Below, one piece after another: positions 17,147 through 24,779 of a stretch of DNA of 64,000 nucleotides. Below the pieces are notes generated by a model that saw only the letters and a list, made by a program, of their open reading frames with translations, ran no database searches and had not been told where the DNA came from. The position numbers and the translations under genes were made by a program. The first letter of the stretch is position 1; each line of letters starts with the position of its first letter. Source of the stretch: Sphingomonas baiyangensis (GTDB lineage: Bacteria > Pseudomonadota > Alphaproteobacteria > Sphingomonadales > Sphingomonadaceae); assembly GCF_005144715.1 (NCBI RefSeq), contig NZ_SWKR01000002.1, forward strand, positions 1,974,227-2,038,226, in the 5' to 3' direction.

Positions 17147-18094
17147 TTACATCGCGTCCGCCAACTTCATGGCGTCTTGGATGTCGTCTGCGGCCCCCAT
17201 ATCCTGGGCGGTTACCCGGCCCGCTCCGGGGCCGGCACCAAGGTCGACACCAGTCGTAGGGTTCTCGCTTGTTGCCGACGCCGTACGCGCCGCAAGCGCT
17301 TCGGCGACCTCAGCATCGGTTGCATCGAGACCAACCGATGCCGTCCCGTCACCATCATCAATAGGCATTGTTAGCGTCAGATCGTCGATGCGGTCCCATT
17401 GCTCACCCGAATTCCATGGTCCTTCGACATCGCCATCGCCCTGCGACGTGTTGACATAGACGTTCGCATATTTCGCAATGCCGGGCAGTTTGCCCGACGG
17501 GAAATTGTTCTCGATCGCGTACAACGCCTTTTCGAACGACTTCTGATGCGCGATCTCTCGCGTCATCAGAAAGCCAAGCGCGTCCTTGATGCCGGGATCG
17601 TCAGTGACGTTAATCAACCGTTCGTACACAATCTTCGCGCGACTTTCGGCCGCAATGTTCGATCGTAGGTCACAGGTCGGATCGCCGCGGCTGTCGATAT
17701 ACGCCGCAGTCCACGGCACGCCCGACGAATTAGTTAACGACGGACCGCCACCATAAAGTAGTGATTGTGTGTGACTGTTTCCGCCTGCGGTCATAGACAA
17801 ATAAAGCTCGGCTTCTTCCATAGCACTTTCTGCTAGCTGAGCTTTAGCACCCTTGTTCAGCATTGCTACGATCGATCCGATAACCTCCAAATGGCTAAGC
17901 TCCTCGGTGGCGATATCTATCAGTAGGTCCTTGCGCCCCGCGTCGGTTTCACCGAGGCCTTGGGTAAAGTAGCGCATCGCGGCAGCCAGTTCGCCATCTG
18001 CTCCACCAAACTGCTCGAGCATCAATGATGCTAGGACTGGGTTTGGCTCTGCTACACGGACCGTATATTGCAGCCGTTTATTGTGCATAAACAT
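17147..18094 (-). CDS. Manganese catalase
   Basis: 315-residue non-haem catalase that dismutates hydrogen peroxide at a dimanganese centre. All five metal ligands expected from characterised enzymes are present: E35 (GGADGELAAAM), E65 and H68 (TEELSHLE), E150 (IAAESRAKIVYERL) and H183 (REIAHQKSFEKAL). The C-terminal 80 residues are an acidic Ala/Asp-rich tail, typical of the alphaproteobacterial branch. There is no signal peptide, so it is cytosolic. It is monocistronic with its own promoter and terminator. Confidence 0.95.
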   Translation of the reverse strand: MFMHNKRLQYTVRVAEPNPVLASLMLEQFGGADGELAAAMRYFTQGLGETDAGRKDLLIDIATEELSHLEVIGSIVAMLNKGAKAQLAESAMEEAELYLSMTAGGNSHTQSLLYGGGPSLTNSSGVPWTAAYIDSRGDPTCDLRSNIAAESRAKIVYERLINVTDDPGIKDALGFLMTREIAHQKSFEKALYAIENNFPSGKLPGIAKYANVYVNTSQGDGDVEGPWNSGEQWDRIDDLTLTMPIDDGDGTASVGLDATDAEVAEALAARTASATSENPTTGVDLGAGPGAGRVTAQDMGAADDIQDAMKLADAM

Positions 18095-18130
18095 AGATTA
18101 TCGTCCCAATTGGTCATGTACTGGAGGATA

Positions 18131-18155
18131 AACCGATGATTTTTCAGGTTGTTCC
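18131..18155 (-). promoter_or_regulatory. Possible EcfG-type general stress promoter
   Basis: On the minus strand GGAAC (18155-18151) is followed after 15 bases by CGGTT (18135-18131), about 37 bases before the catalase ATG. The alphaproteobacterial general stress sigma factor consensus is GGAAC, 16-17 bases, CGTT. The -10 half is imperfect here. Manganese catalase is a typical member of that regulon. Confidence 0.35.
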
Positions 18156-18339
18156 TGGAATTTACGTATCTTCCGGCTATTCTAATTTGGATTAGGGCGA
18201 TTTTACTATTGCAACAACTAAACCGGATATACGACCCACCGACCATCTGTTTATGCTCGAAACGAACCGCTCGGTAAGAGAGCAATCGAAAGCGCAGCAA
18301 TCCTGCGCCGCTGTGCGAGCCTTTTTCGCCGAGTTAATC

Positions 18340-18440
18340 CCAGGTGAGGTGGTGCGTCTGGTTGTGATGCACGTTGCTCTACGCTGTCGCCGCGGTAGGT
18401 CGAGGACCTGCTATTCGCGCGGGAGCATCGTGCTCAATGC
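18340..18440 (+). pseudogene. Degenerate 5' remnant of an IS6-type transposase
   Basis: Faint but collinear match to the start of the IS6 transposase at 20700: GEVVRLVVMHV corresponds to PEVIRLVVMMYV, and the DNA ggtcgaggacctgctattcg matches the copy's tcgaggacctgctgttcg. The reading frame is broken by indels. It is more diverged than the 3' part found from 18790 on, so it may be an older insertion or a heavily mutated end of the same one. Confidence 0.45.
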
Positions 18441-18480
18441 CTGACGCGCGGGTAAAAGGCTGGTTCCGGGAACGACAGCC

Positions 18481-18663
18481 TTAACCGCGCTGGACTATAC
18501 CCAAGCGTACCATTTCGCCCCGCGCGTATCGCTCGTACTGCTCAGCCAAAGCCAAATGTGAGCAACGGGCGGCTTTGTCGGTGGCCTTCTCAGCCATCTG
18601 GCGTTCCCGGCACGCGCGCTTGGTGTAGTAGTCTTTCCCCTCTGGCGTCATTCTGGCCTCCAT
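18481..18663 (-). CDS. Small helical protein
   Basis: 60 residues starting MEARMTPEGKDYYTKRACRE, strongly helical and charged (AEKATDKAARCSHLALAEQYERYA). Short proteins with this pattern of Ala, Glu and Arg repeats and a terminal AEQYERYA are common in sphingomonads. The family name is not known to me. The gene sits between two IS6-related fragments, in opposite orientation to them. Confidence 0.55.
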   Translation of the reverse strand: MEARMTPEGKDYYTKRACRERQMAEKATDKAARCSHLALAEQYERYARGEMVRLGIVQRG

Positions 18664-18789
18664 AGCGCTTTCCCGCTCGTCCGACCGGACAACCGAGCAC
18701 TTCGTTCGGTTTCAAGTCACGCGTAAGGGGGGCGGCTGTTCGTCGCTACATCCTAGGTTAGGACGAAAGTCTCTATCCGAATGACTTGG

Positions 18790-19284
18790 GCCGGGATGGT
18801 CTGCCTGTGGCCTGCCGTCGACCAGGAGGGCAAAGTCCACGAAAGCTACGTCACCAGGACCCGCAACAAGGACGCAGCGTTGCGCTTTATGAAGCGAGCA
18901 CTCAAGCGACACGGTACGCCTGAAGCCATAACCACCGACGGCTTGCGATCCTACCGTGCGGCGATGAACGAGCTCGGCAACGCCGGGAAGCAGGAGATCG
19001 GCCGCTGGGCCAACAGCCGGGTGGAGAACAGACACCTGCCCTTCCGACAACGAGAGCGAGCGATGATGCAGTTTCAACAGATGAAGTCGCTGCAGAAGTT
19101 CGCCAGCGTGCACGCCAACGTCCACAACCTCTTCAATCTCGAACGCCATCTCGTCGACCGCCAGACCTTCAAGGAACGACGCTCGGCTGCCCTGGCTGAG
19201 TGGCAATCCTTCGCAAGCTAGGCCCCTGCCCTCAAAGACCGATCTGCATCGTGGGAGAGCTCTTTGCGTTAGACTGACAGCACC
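18790..19284 (+). mobile_element. 5'-truncated IS6-family element (partial transposase)
   Basis: Homologous to the 3' 60 percent of the element at 20645-21479. The encoded stretch (open from 18781 to 19221) keeps the second Asp of the DDE triad (ITTDGLRSYR) and the Glu (RVENRHLPF) but lacks the first Asp, so it cannot be an active transposase. The right terminal repeat (AGACTGACAGCACC) is intact and ends at about 19284. The left part is missing. Confidence 0.8.
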
Positions 19285-19295
19285 GACCGACGCCT

Positions 19296-20000
19296 CTAAA
19301 GGTTGAGGCTTGGTTGCTCGGGTTTGTTGTGGCTGCTGGCCTCACTGTCAGCGTCACCAGTTTTGGCGCGCGTATTCTCGGCCTGCGTCACTAACATAAT
19401 CTGTGACGGGAACGGCTTGACGAGGGTCAACACCTCGTCGAACGAACCCGTCAGCCAGCGTTCCTCGTGGCCCTCGTCAAGCAGCACCGGCATTGCCTTG
19501 GTTTGGATCGGCGCGACGAGCGGGTTCGGCTCGGTCGTCAAAAAAGCGAACACCGCGCCGCTATCGGTCGATCGCCAGACGCCCGCGAAACTGACAATCG
19601 GGCGGCTTGGTACGTCGAACCAAAACAGCGGGCGCTTGCCGGTGGGGCCGGGGCCATATTCGCTGAAACTGGTGAACAGCACGAGGCAGCGACGTGCCGG
19701 GTCTGCGAGCGCCGACTTCCAGAACGGAGATGTGTAGTTGCGGACGTTTGTCACCTTGGTGTCGAGCATGATCGGTTTGCCGGAAACCTTGTCGATCCGT
19801 TTGCCGGAAACCTTGCGCGGGAAGCCCCATGTCATTTTGTCCAGCCGCCGCCCTTCGGCATCCTGCCGGATCACCCATGCGTCGCGATCGGGCAACAGCT
19901 CAGGCGGCGGGAACGTCGCGTCCTCAGGATAGACCGCGCCAACACCGTATCGCGCGGCCAGTTCGGCTTGCTTGGCTGTCATGCGATATCGGTTTCACAT
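19296..20000 (-). pseudogene. Second SRAP gene with TGA at the catalytic Cys2 codon
   Basis: Reading leftward from 20000 the sequence is ATG TGA AAC CGA TAT CGC ATG, the exact counterpart of MCNRYRM in the intact SRAP at 10008-10598, with TGC changed to TGA. Downstream the frame is open for 228 codons and is clearly SRAP (VTNVRNYTSPFW, RRCLVLFTSFSEYG, NPLVAPIQTKAMPVLL). The catalytic His of APIHPKAMP is also replaced by Gln. A start at the internal ATG (19982) would give a protein without the nucleophile. A 16-base direct repeat inside the gene (about 19777-19819) inserted an extra KRIDKVSG stretch. It is most likely a decaying copy or a non-catalytic derivative. Confidence 0.75.
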
Positions 20001-20152
20001 GATGATATCCTGCAAGTTGAAAGTTGGCGCCATTCCTCACGACTGCTTATCGCGGCATTCTTGACCAGGTCAAAAAGCCGTATCGCGAAATGCGAACGGA
20101 TCGATTTTCACGCGTAGCGCTTGAGCCAATTCCGAGTCAGCGTGGATCGACC

Positions 20153-20332
20153 GTGGAAACTGACCTTGAAAGACTGGCCCGATTGGCGCGCGAATGCCGC
20201 TCCGCCGCCCGCGCGACGACCCTCGATCACGTTCGTGACGAGCTTGAACGCATGGCGCGCGAGCATGAGGACCGAGCCGCCAAACTTCAATTCGAAGCAT
20301 GCACGCAGGTGCGGATGCCTCCTGTCGCCTGA
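20153..20332 (+). CDS. Small helical hypothetical protein
   Basis: About 59 residues from a GTG at 20153; the frame is open back to 20024, so the start is uncertain. The product is an Arg/Glu/Ala-rich helix (LERLARLARECRSAARATTL and ELERMAREHEDRAAKL), similar in style to the protein at 18481. No family is known to me. It is divergent from the SRAP pseudogene. Confidence 0.5.
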   Translation: METDLERLARLARECRSAARATTLDHVRDELERMAREHEDRAAKLQFEACTQVRMPPVA

Positions 20333-20459
20333 CCCATTCGCCCTTATTCGTTGCCTCTAGTACCGAGGTGGATCGAAACGGGCTTTGAATGATTCCTCTC
20401 GCCAACTGGACGGGGTAGCCGCTTTAGCCGCCAGCCTCGCATAGCGGACGGAGCGTCAA

Positions 20460-20606
20460 ATGATGCCTAGCGAGAGCGCAATCGCGCTTCTGCAACAGCA
20501 GACCGGCATGGACCGCATGCAGGCAATCTATCATCTCAGGGCGCGCGAAACGCTCAGTCGTGCGGCGCTCTTGGTTAAAGGCGTGCGGCTGAGGCCGCGA
20601 CTTTGA
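20460..20606 (+). CDS. Small protein, 48 residues
   Basis: Tandem ATG codons at 20460/20463 follow GGAGCGTCAA, a good ribosome site. The product begins MMPSESAIALLQQQTGMDRM and ends in a basic tail (VKGVRLRPRL). The middle looks like a short amphipathic helix. No family is recognised. It lies just outside the left end of the intact IS6 element. Confidence 0.45.
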   Translation: MMPSESAIALLQQQTGMDRMQAIYHLRARETLSRAALLVKGVRLRPRL

Positions 20607-20644
20607 AAATCTGGCGTGACGTTCAAACCAGAACCTCGCTAGCT

Positions 20645-21479
20645 GGCTCTGTCAGACCAAATGCACCGCTCGTTAGCGGCCAGCTGGTAATGGGGTCGCA
20701 TGCCCCGCCCGCGCAAACCCGCTAGCCCGTTCCGGTACTTCAATTCATCGCCGGAGGTGATCCGCCTGGTGGTGATGATGTACGTCCGCTTCCCGCTGTC
20801 GCTGCGCAATGTCGAGGACCTGCTGTTCGAGCGCGGGATCGATATCAGCCATGAGACGGTGCGGATGTGGTGGAACCGGTTCGGCCCGATGTTTGCCGGC
20901 GATATCCGGCGCCAGCGAAGGTCGGCGATGCGAGGGTTCCGTCACTGGCGGTGGCATCTCGATGAGATGTACGTCAAGCTCAACGGCGAGATGGTCTACC
21001 TATGGCGAGCCGTCGACCAGGAAGGCGAGATCCTCGAGAGCTTCGTCACCAGGGCCCGCGACAAGGACGCAGCGCTGCGCTTCATGAAGCGGGCGCTCAA
21101 ACATCACAGTGCGCCTTATGCCATCACCACCGACGGCCTGCGATCCTATCGTGCGGCGATGAACGAGCTCGGAAACACCGCGAAGCAGGAGGTCGGCCGC
21201 TGGGTCAACAACCGGGTGGAGAACAGCCACCTGCCCTTCCGACGAAGAGAGCGAGCAATGCTGCGGTTCCGGCGAATGAAGTCACTGCAGAAGTTCGCCA
21301 GCGTGCACGCCAACATCCACAACCACTTCAATCTCGAACGCCATCTCGTCGACCGCCAGACCTTTAAGGAACGACGCTCAGCCGCACTGGCTGAGTGGCA
21401 ATCCTTTGCAAGCTAGGTCCTGCCCTCAAAGACCCAGCTCCATCCTGGGGAGAGCAGTTCGCATTAGACTGACAGCACC
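20645..21479 (+). mobile_element. IS6-family insertion sequence, apparently complete
   Basis: About 835 bases. The left end reads GGCTCTGTCAGACCAAATGC and the right end, read inward, GGTGCTGTCAGTCTAATGC, so the imperfect terminal repeats match at most positions. One transposase gene lies inside. No 8-base target duplication is visible at the flanks, which fits IS26-like replicative or recombination events rather than a simple insertion. It directly abuts the truncated TonB receptor gene. Confidence 0.88.
20700..21416 (+). CDS. IS6-family DDE transposase
   Basis: 238 residues, full length for the family (IS26 transposase is about 234). It has an N-terminal helix-turn-helix (SLRNVEDLLFERGIDISHETVRMW) and a DDE core: first Asp in WHLDEMYVK, second in ITTDGLRSYR, Glu in NRVENSHLPF, with the typical C-terminal KSLQKFASVHANIHN. 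It catalyses IS movement and cointegrate formation. It is the only intact copy of this element in the window, so it could mobilise the degenerate copies in trans. Confidence 0.95.
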   Translation: MPRPRKPASPFRYFNSSPEVIRLVVMMYVRFPLSLRNVEDLLFERGIDISHETVRMWWNRFGPMFAGDIRRQRRSAMRGFRHWRWHLDEMYVKLNGEMVYLWRAVDQEGEILESFVTRARDKDAALRFMKRALKHHSAPYAITTDGLRSYRAAMNELGNTAKQEVGRWVNNRVENSHLPFRRRERAMLRFRRMKSLQKFASVHANIHNHFNLERHLVDRQTFKERRSAALAEWQSFAS

Positions 21480-21702
21480 CGTCACGCCATTCCAAGAAGT
21501 GAAGAGCTGGAACCCGATCGACCTCGACATCAGCTACGAAATCCAGAGCGGCGGCATCCTCGACGGGCTGTCGCTGGGCATCGCCGTCACCAACGTGCTC
21601 GACGAGGACCCGCCGTTCGTGAACATCGCCGGCGGCTGGGATCCGGGCCAGGCCAGCGCGCTGGGCCGGCTGGTCGCCTTCACGCTCGCCAAGCGGTTTT
21701 GA
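21480..21702 (+). pseudogene. 3' end of a TonB-dependent receptor gene, cut off by the IS
   Basis: The 73 codons before the TGA at 21700-21702 encode a typical outer-membrane beta-barrel end: SWNPIDLDISYE, LDGLSLGIAVTNVLDEDPPF, then VNIAGGWDP and the final AKRF with C-terminal Phe needed for barrel assembly. The rest of the receptor is missing exactly at the right end of the IS6 element. The stop overlaps the next gene's ATG (TGATG), showing that the receptor was originally the first gene of the downstream operon. Confidence 0.85.
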
Positions 21703-22631
21703 TGGACGACGGTGCCGCCGACCTGCCGCTGGCGCGGTTCGAAGGCGCGCCGCCGCCACGCTCGCCATGGCTCGCCGATACGCTGGCGATGTCGCCCGAG
21801 CGGACGCGCTTCGCCTGCGAGGGTGCCGGCATCGAACTGCTGACCTGGGGCGAGGCCGGCAAGCCCGGCCTCCTCTTCCTCCACGGCAACGGTGCCCATG
21901 CCGACTGGTGGAGCTTCATCGCCCCCGCCTTCGCCGCGAGCCATCGCTGCGCCGCGATCTCGTGGAGCGGCATGGGAGGGTCGGACTGGCGCGACGGCTA
22001 TTCGATCGAGGGCTATGCGCGCGAGCTGCTCGGCACGATCGACGCCGCCGGCCTCGATCAGGCAGGTCCGCCCATCGTCGTGGGACATAGTTTCGGCGGC
22101 ATTCCATTGATGTACGCAGCGGTGCACCACGGCAATCGCATCGGCGGCGGCATCATGGTCGACAGCTTCGTGCCCCCGCGCGAGCGGCCGGCGCCCGACT
22201 GGGCGGTTTCGGGGAAGGCACCGCCGCGCTATGCCAGCGAAGCCGCGATCGTCGCGCGCTACCGCTTCGCGCCGCCGCAGGACAGCGCGCATCCCGACAT
22301 CGTCGATCATCTCGCGCGCGGCTCGGTGCGCGTTGCCGCCGACGGATCGGGCGAGTGGATGTGGCGGTTCGATCCGCGCATGTGGGCGACGCTCGATCGC
22401 AGCGGCGCCGATCCGCTAGTCGAACGCGCGGGCGTCCCGTTCGGCATCCTGCACGGAGAGCTATCGGCGCTGGTATCGGCGGATCATGCCGAACGGCTGG
22501 CGGCGCGACTGCCCGACTGCCGCTTCGTCGCCGCGATCCCGCGTGCACGGCATCACATCATGGTCGACGAGCCGATCGCGCTGATCGCGGCGCTGCGCGT
22601 CGGCATCGCAACCTTGGAGCACCGAACATGA
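21702..22631 (+). CDS. Alpha/beta hydrolase
   Basis: 309 residues. HGNGAHADWW forms the oxyanion strand (residue 61 on), the nucleophile elbow is GHSFGG (S130), and the catalytic His is probably in RARHHIMVDEP near the end. It looks like an esterase or C-C/ester hydrolase acting on an aromatic or lactone substrate; this is inference. The ATG overlaps the TonB stop, and its own stop overlaps the next ATG, so it is tightly coupled in the operon. Confidence 0.85.
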   Translation: MDDGAADLPLARFEGAPPPRSPWLADTLAMSPERTRFACEGAGIELLTWGEAGKPGLLFLHGNGAHADWWSFIAPAFAASHRCAAISWSGMGGSDWRDGYSIEGYARELLGTIDAAGLDQAGPPIVVGHSFGGIPLMYAAVHHGNRIGGGIMVDSFVPPRERPAPDWAVSGKAPPRYASEAAIVARYRFAPPQDSAHPDIVDHLARGSVRVAADGSGEWMWRFDPRMWATLDRSGADPLVERAGVPFGILHGELSALVSADHAERLAARLPDCRFVAAIPRARHHIMVDEPIALIAALRVGIATLEHRT

Positions 22632-23641
22632 AGATGTGGGCAAGCACCGCGATCGGCGGACCCGACACGCTGGCGCTGTATGATGCGGCGCCTCCGGTGC
22701 CCGCGCCGGGCGAGGTGCTCGTCGCCATCGAGGCGTGCGGCATCAACTTCCCCGACAGCCTCATCATCGAGGATCGCTATCAGTTCAAGCCGGCGCGCCC
22801 CTTTGCGCCGGGCGGTGAGATCGCTGGAATCGTGCGGGACGTCGGCGAGGGCGTCACCGCGCTTTCGATCGGCGACCGCGTGATCGCGCGCACCGGATGG
22901 GGCGGCCTTGCCGGCTTCGTCGCGGTGCCTGTATCCATCTGCGCGGTGATGCCGCCCGACATGCCGTTCGAGGAAGGTGCGGCCTTCCTGTTCACCTACG
23001 CCACCGCCTATCACGCGCTGGTACAGCGCGCGCGCATCGCACAGGGCGAGCGCGTGCTCGTGCTGGGAGGCGCCGGCGGCACGGGTGTGGCGACGATCGA
23101 ACTTGCCAAGGCGTTCGGCGCGACGGTGTGCGCGGCGGTATCGAGCGACGAGAAAGCCGATTTCGCGCGCGCCTGCGGTGCCGACGAGACGATCGTCTAT
23201 CCGCCCGGCCCGCTCGACAGCGACGCCGCGCGTGCGCTTGGCACGCAGTTCAAGGCGTTCGGCGGTTCCGACGGGATCGACATCGTGTTCGATCCGGTGG
23301 GCGGCGACTATGCCGAACCCGCGCTCCGCGCGATGGCGTGGAAAGGGCGCTACCTTGTCGTCGGGTTCACGGCGGGCATTCCCCGGCTGCCGTTCAACCT
23401 GCCGCTGCTCAAGGGGTGCGAGATCGTGGGGGTATTCAACGGCGGCCTCAATGCCAACGAGCCCGCGGTGGCCGAAGCCAATATCCGCGCGCTCATCGCG
23501 CTGTACGGTGAGGGCAAGCTGCGCCCGCGCGTGTCGCACATATATGCCTTCGCCGACGGGCCGCGCGCGATCGAGGCGATCGCCGCGCGTGGAGCGCTCG
23601 GCAAGCTGGTGGTGCGCGTCGGCGAGCCGGCCCGTGACTGA
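22628..23641 (+). CDS. Zinc-independent MDR, NADPH:quinone oxidoreductase-like
   Basis: 337 residues of the medium-chain dehydrogenase superfamily. The N-terminal GroES-like domain has ACGINFPDSLIIEDRYQ, typical of quinone-oxidoreductase members, and no catalytic zinc Cys/His set. The nucleotide-binding motif is LGGAGGTGVATIELAKA (about residues 140-157). It would reduce an enone, quinone or enoyl-CoA using NADPH. It starts by ATGA overlap with the hydrolase. In this operon it may reduce the product of the hydrolase or the dehydratase-like proteins. Confidence 0.88.
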   Translation: MKMWASTAIGGPDTLALYDAAPPVPAPGEVLVAIEACGINFPDSLIIEDRYQFKPARPFAPGGEIAGIVRDVGEGVTALSIGDRVIARTGWGGLAGFVAVPVSICAVMPPDMPFEEGAAFLFTYATAYHALVQRARIAQGERVLVLGGAGGTGVATIELAKAFGATVCAAVSSDEKADFARACGADETIVYPPGPLDSDAARALGTQFKAFGGSDGIDIVFDPVGGDYAEPALRAMAWKGRYLVVGFTAGIPRLPFNLPLLKGCEIVGVFNGGLNANEPAVAEANIRALIALYGEGKLRPRVSHIYAFADGPRAIEAIAARGALGKLVVRVGEPARD

Positions 23642-24779
23642 CGCCGCCCTCGCGCGACTGCGCGCCGCCTATGCCGATCCCGCGGCCGAAGTTGCGCGTG
23701 CGCACGCAGCCGGCACGCCGGTTGTCGGCTATTTCCTCAATTCGGTGCCGATCGAACTCGTACTTGCCGCCGGGATGCATCCGATCCGCCTGACCGGCCG
23801 CACCGAACGCACCCCCGTGCGCGCCGACCGGTACATGGAGGAGTATTTCGACGGCGAGGTACGCGCCATCTTCGAAGCGCTGCTAGCCGGCGAGCACGCC
23901 GCGCTTGATCTGCTCGTGGTGCCGCGATCGGCCGAAATCTATCTCCAGCTCTATTACTGGATCGGCGAGATACCGCGTTGGGAACCCGAGGTCGCGCTGC
24001 CGCCGGCCTGGCTGTTCGACCTGTTGCAGACGCCGTCCTACACCACCACGCGCTATGTGATCGGCCGGCTGCACGCGATGGCCGAACGGTTGCACCGCGC
24101 GGGGGGCGTGGTCATCGACGATGCGCGCCTGGCAGGCGGCATCGCGCTCGCCAATCGCCTTCGCGCTGCGGTGACGGCGGCGAGCACACTTTGGCACGGC
24201 GAAGCTCCGCGACTGAGCGGGGCCGATGCACTGCACGTCATCGCCGCCGCGCAGATCCTGCACCCCGACGAAGCCATCGCCGTGCTTGAGGCACTGGTCG
24301 GCAATCCCCCCGCGCCGATCCAGCGCAGCGGCCCCCGGCTGATGGTGAAGGGCAGCCCGCAGCATCATACGCGCTTCACCATGCTGGTGGAGGATTGCGG
24401 CGCCCGCGTCGTCGCGCACGATCATATCGCGGGCGATCGAATCTTCGAGCGGCCCGTCCGCGAGAGCGGCGATCCGTGGGAAGCGCTGGCGCTCCATTAT
24501 CAGCGTGAGATACCGGGGCCTCGCGCCTATCCGCAAGCGCGCGAGGACGCGCGGTTCCTTGCCTTGGCCGAGGCAGCGGCGGTCGATGGGGTCGTCATCA
24601 TCCACGACGAGTGGGACGACACGCTCGGCTGGGAATATCCCGACCAGAAGCGGGCGATGGATGCACGCGGATTGCCGTCGCTGTTCCTCAAGCGCCAGTC
24701 TTGGTTCGCCCCGCCCGAGGCCGCGCAGCGCGCCGCGATCGGCGGCTTCATCGACCAGATCGAACGGGGCCGCGCATGA
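23634..24779 (+). CDS. 2-hydroxyacyl-CoA dehydratase superfamily protein, small subunit type, without Fe-S cysteines
   Basis: 381 residues from a GTG that overlaps the previous gene by 8 bases. The overall layout follows HgdB/BcrC/FldC subunits: PVVGYFLNSVPIELVLAAGMHP at the start, DLLVVPRS, then a late MLVEDCGARVVAHDHIAGDR and LPSLFLKRQSW. In characterised members three cysteines bind a [4Fe-4S] cluster, in contexts like PxTCD, DDLCTG and a late Cys. Here those sites read PRSAEI (98-103), HDHIAG (262-267) and HDEWDD (324-329), and the only Cys is C255. So the protein should not bind the usual cluster. No ATPase activator gene is nearby. Confidence 0.75.
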   Translation: MTDAALARLRAAYADPAAEVARAHAAGTPVVGYFLNSVPIELVLAAGMHPIRLTGRTERTPVRADRYMEEYFDGEVRAIFEALLAGEHAALDLLVVPRSAEIYLQLYYWIGEIPRWEPEVALPPAWLFDLLQTPSYTTTRYVIGRLHAMAERLHRAGGVVIDDARLAGGIALANRLRAAVTAASTLWHGEAPRLSGADALHVIAAAQILHPDEAIAVLEALVGNPPAPIQRSGPRLMVKGSPQHHTRFTMLVEDCGARVVAHDHIAGDRIFERPVRESGDPWEALALHYQREIPGPRAYPQAREDARFLALAEAAAVDGVVIIHDEWDDTLGWEYPDQKRAMDARGLPSLFLKRQSWFAPPEAAQRAAIGGFIDQIERGRA

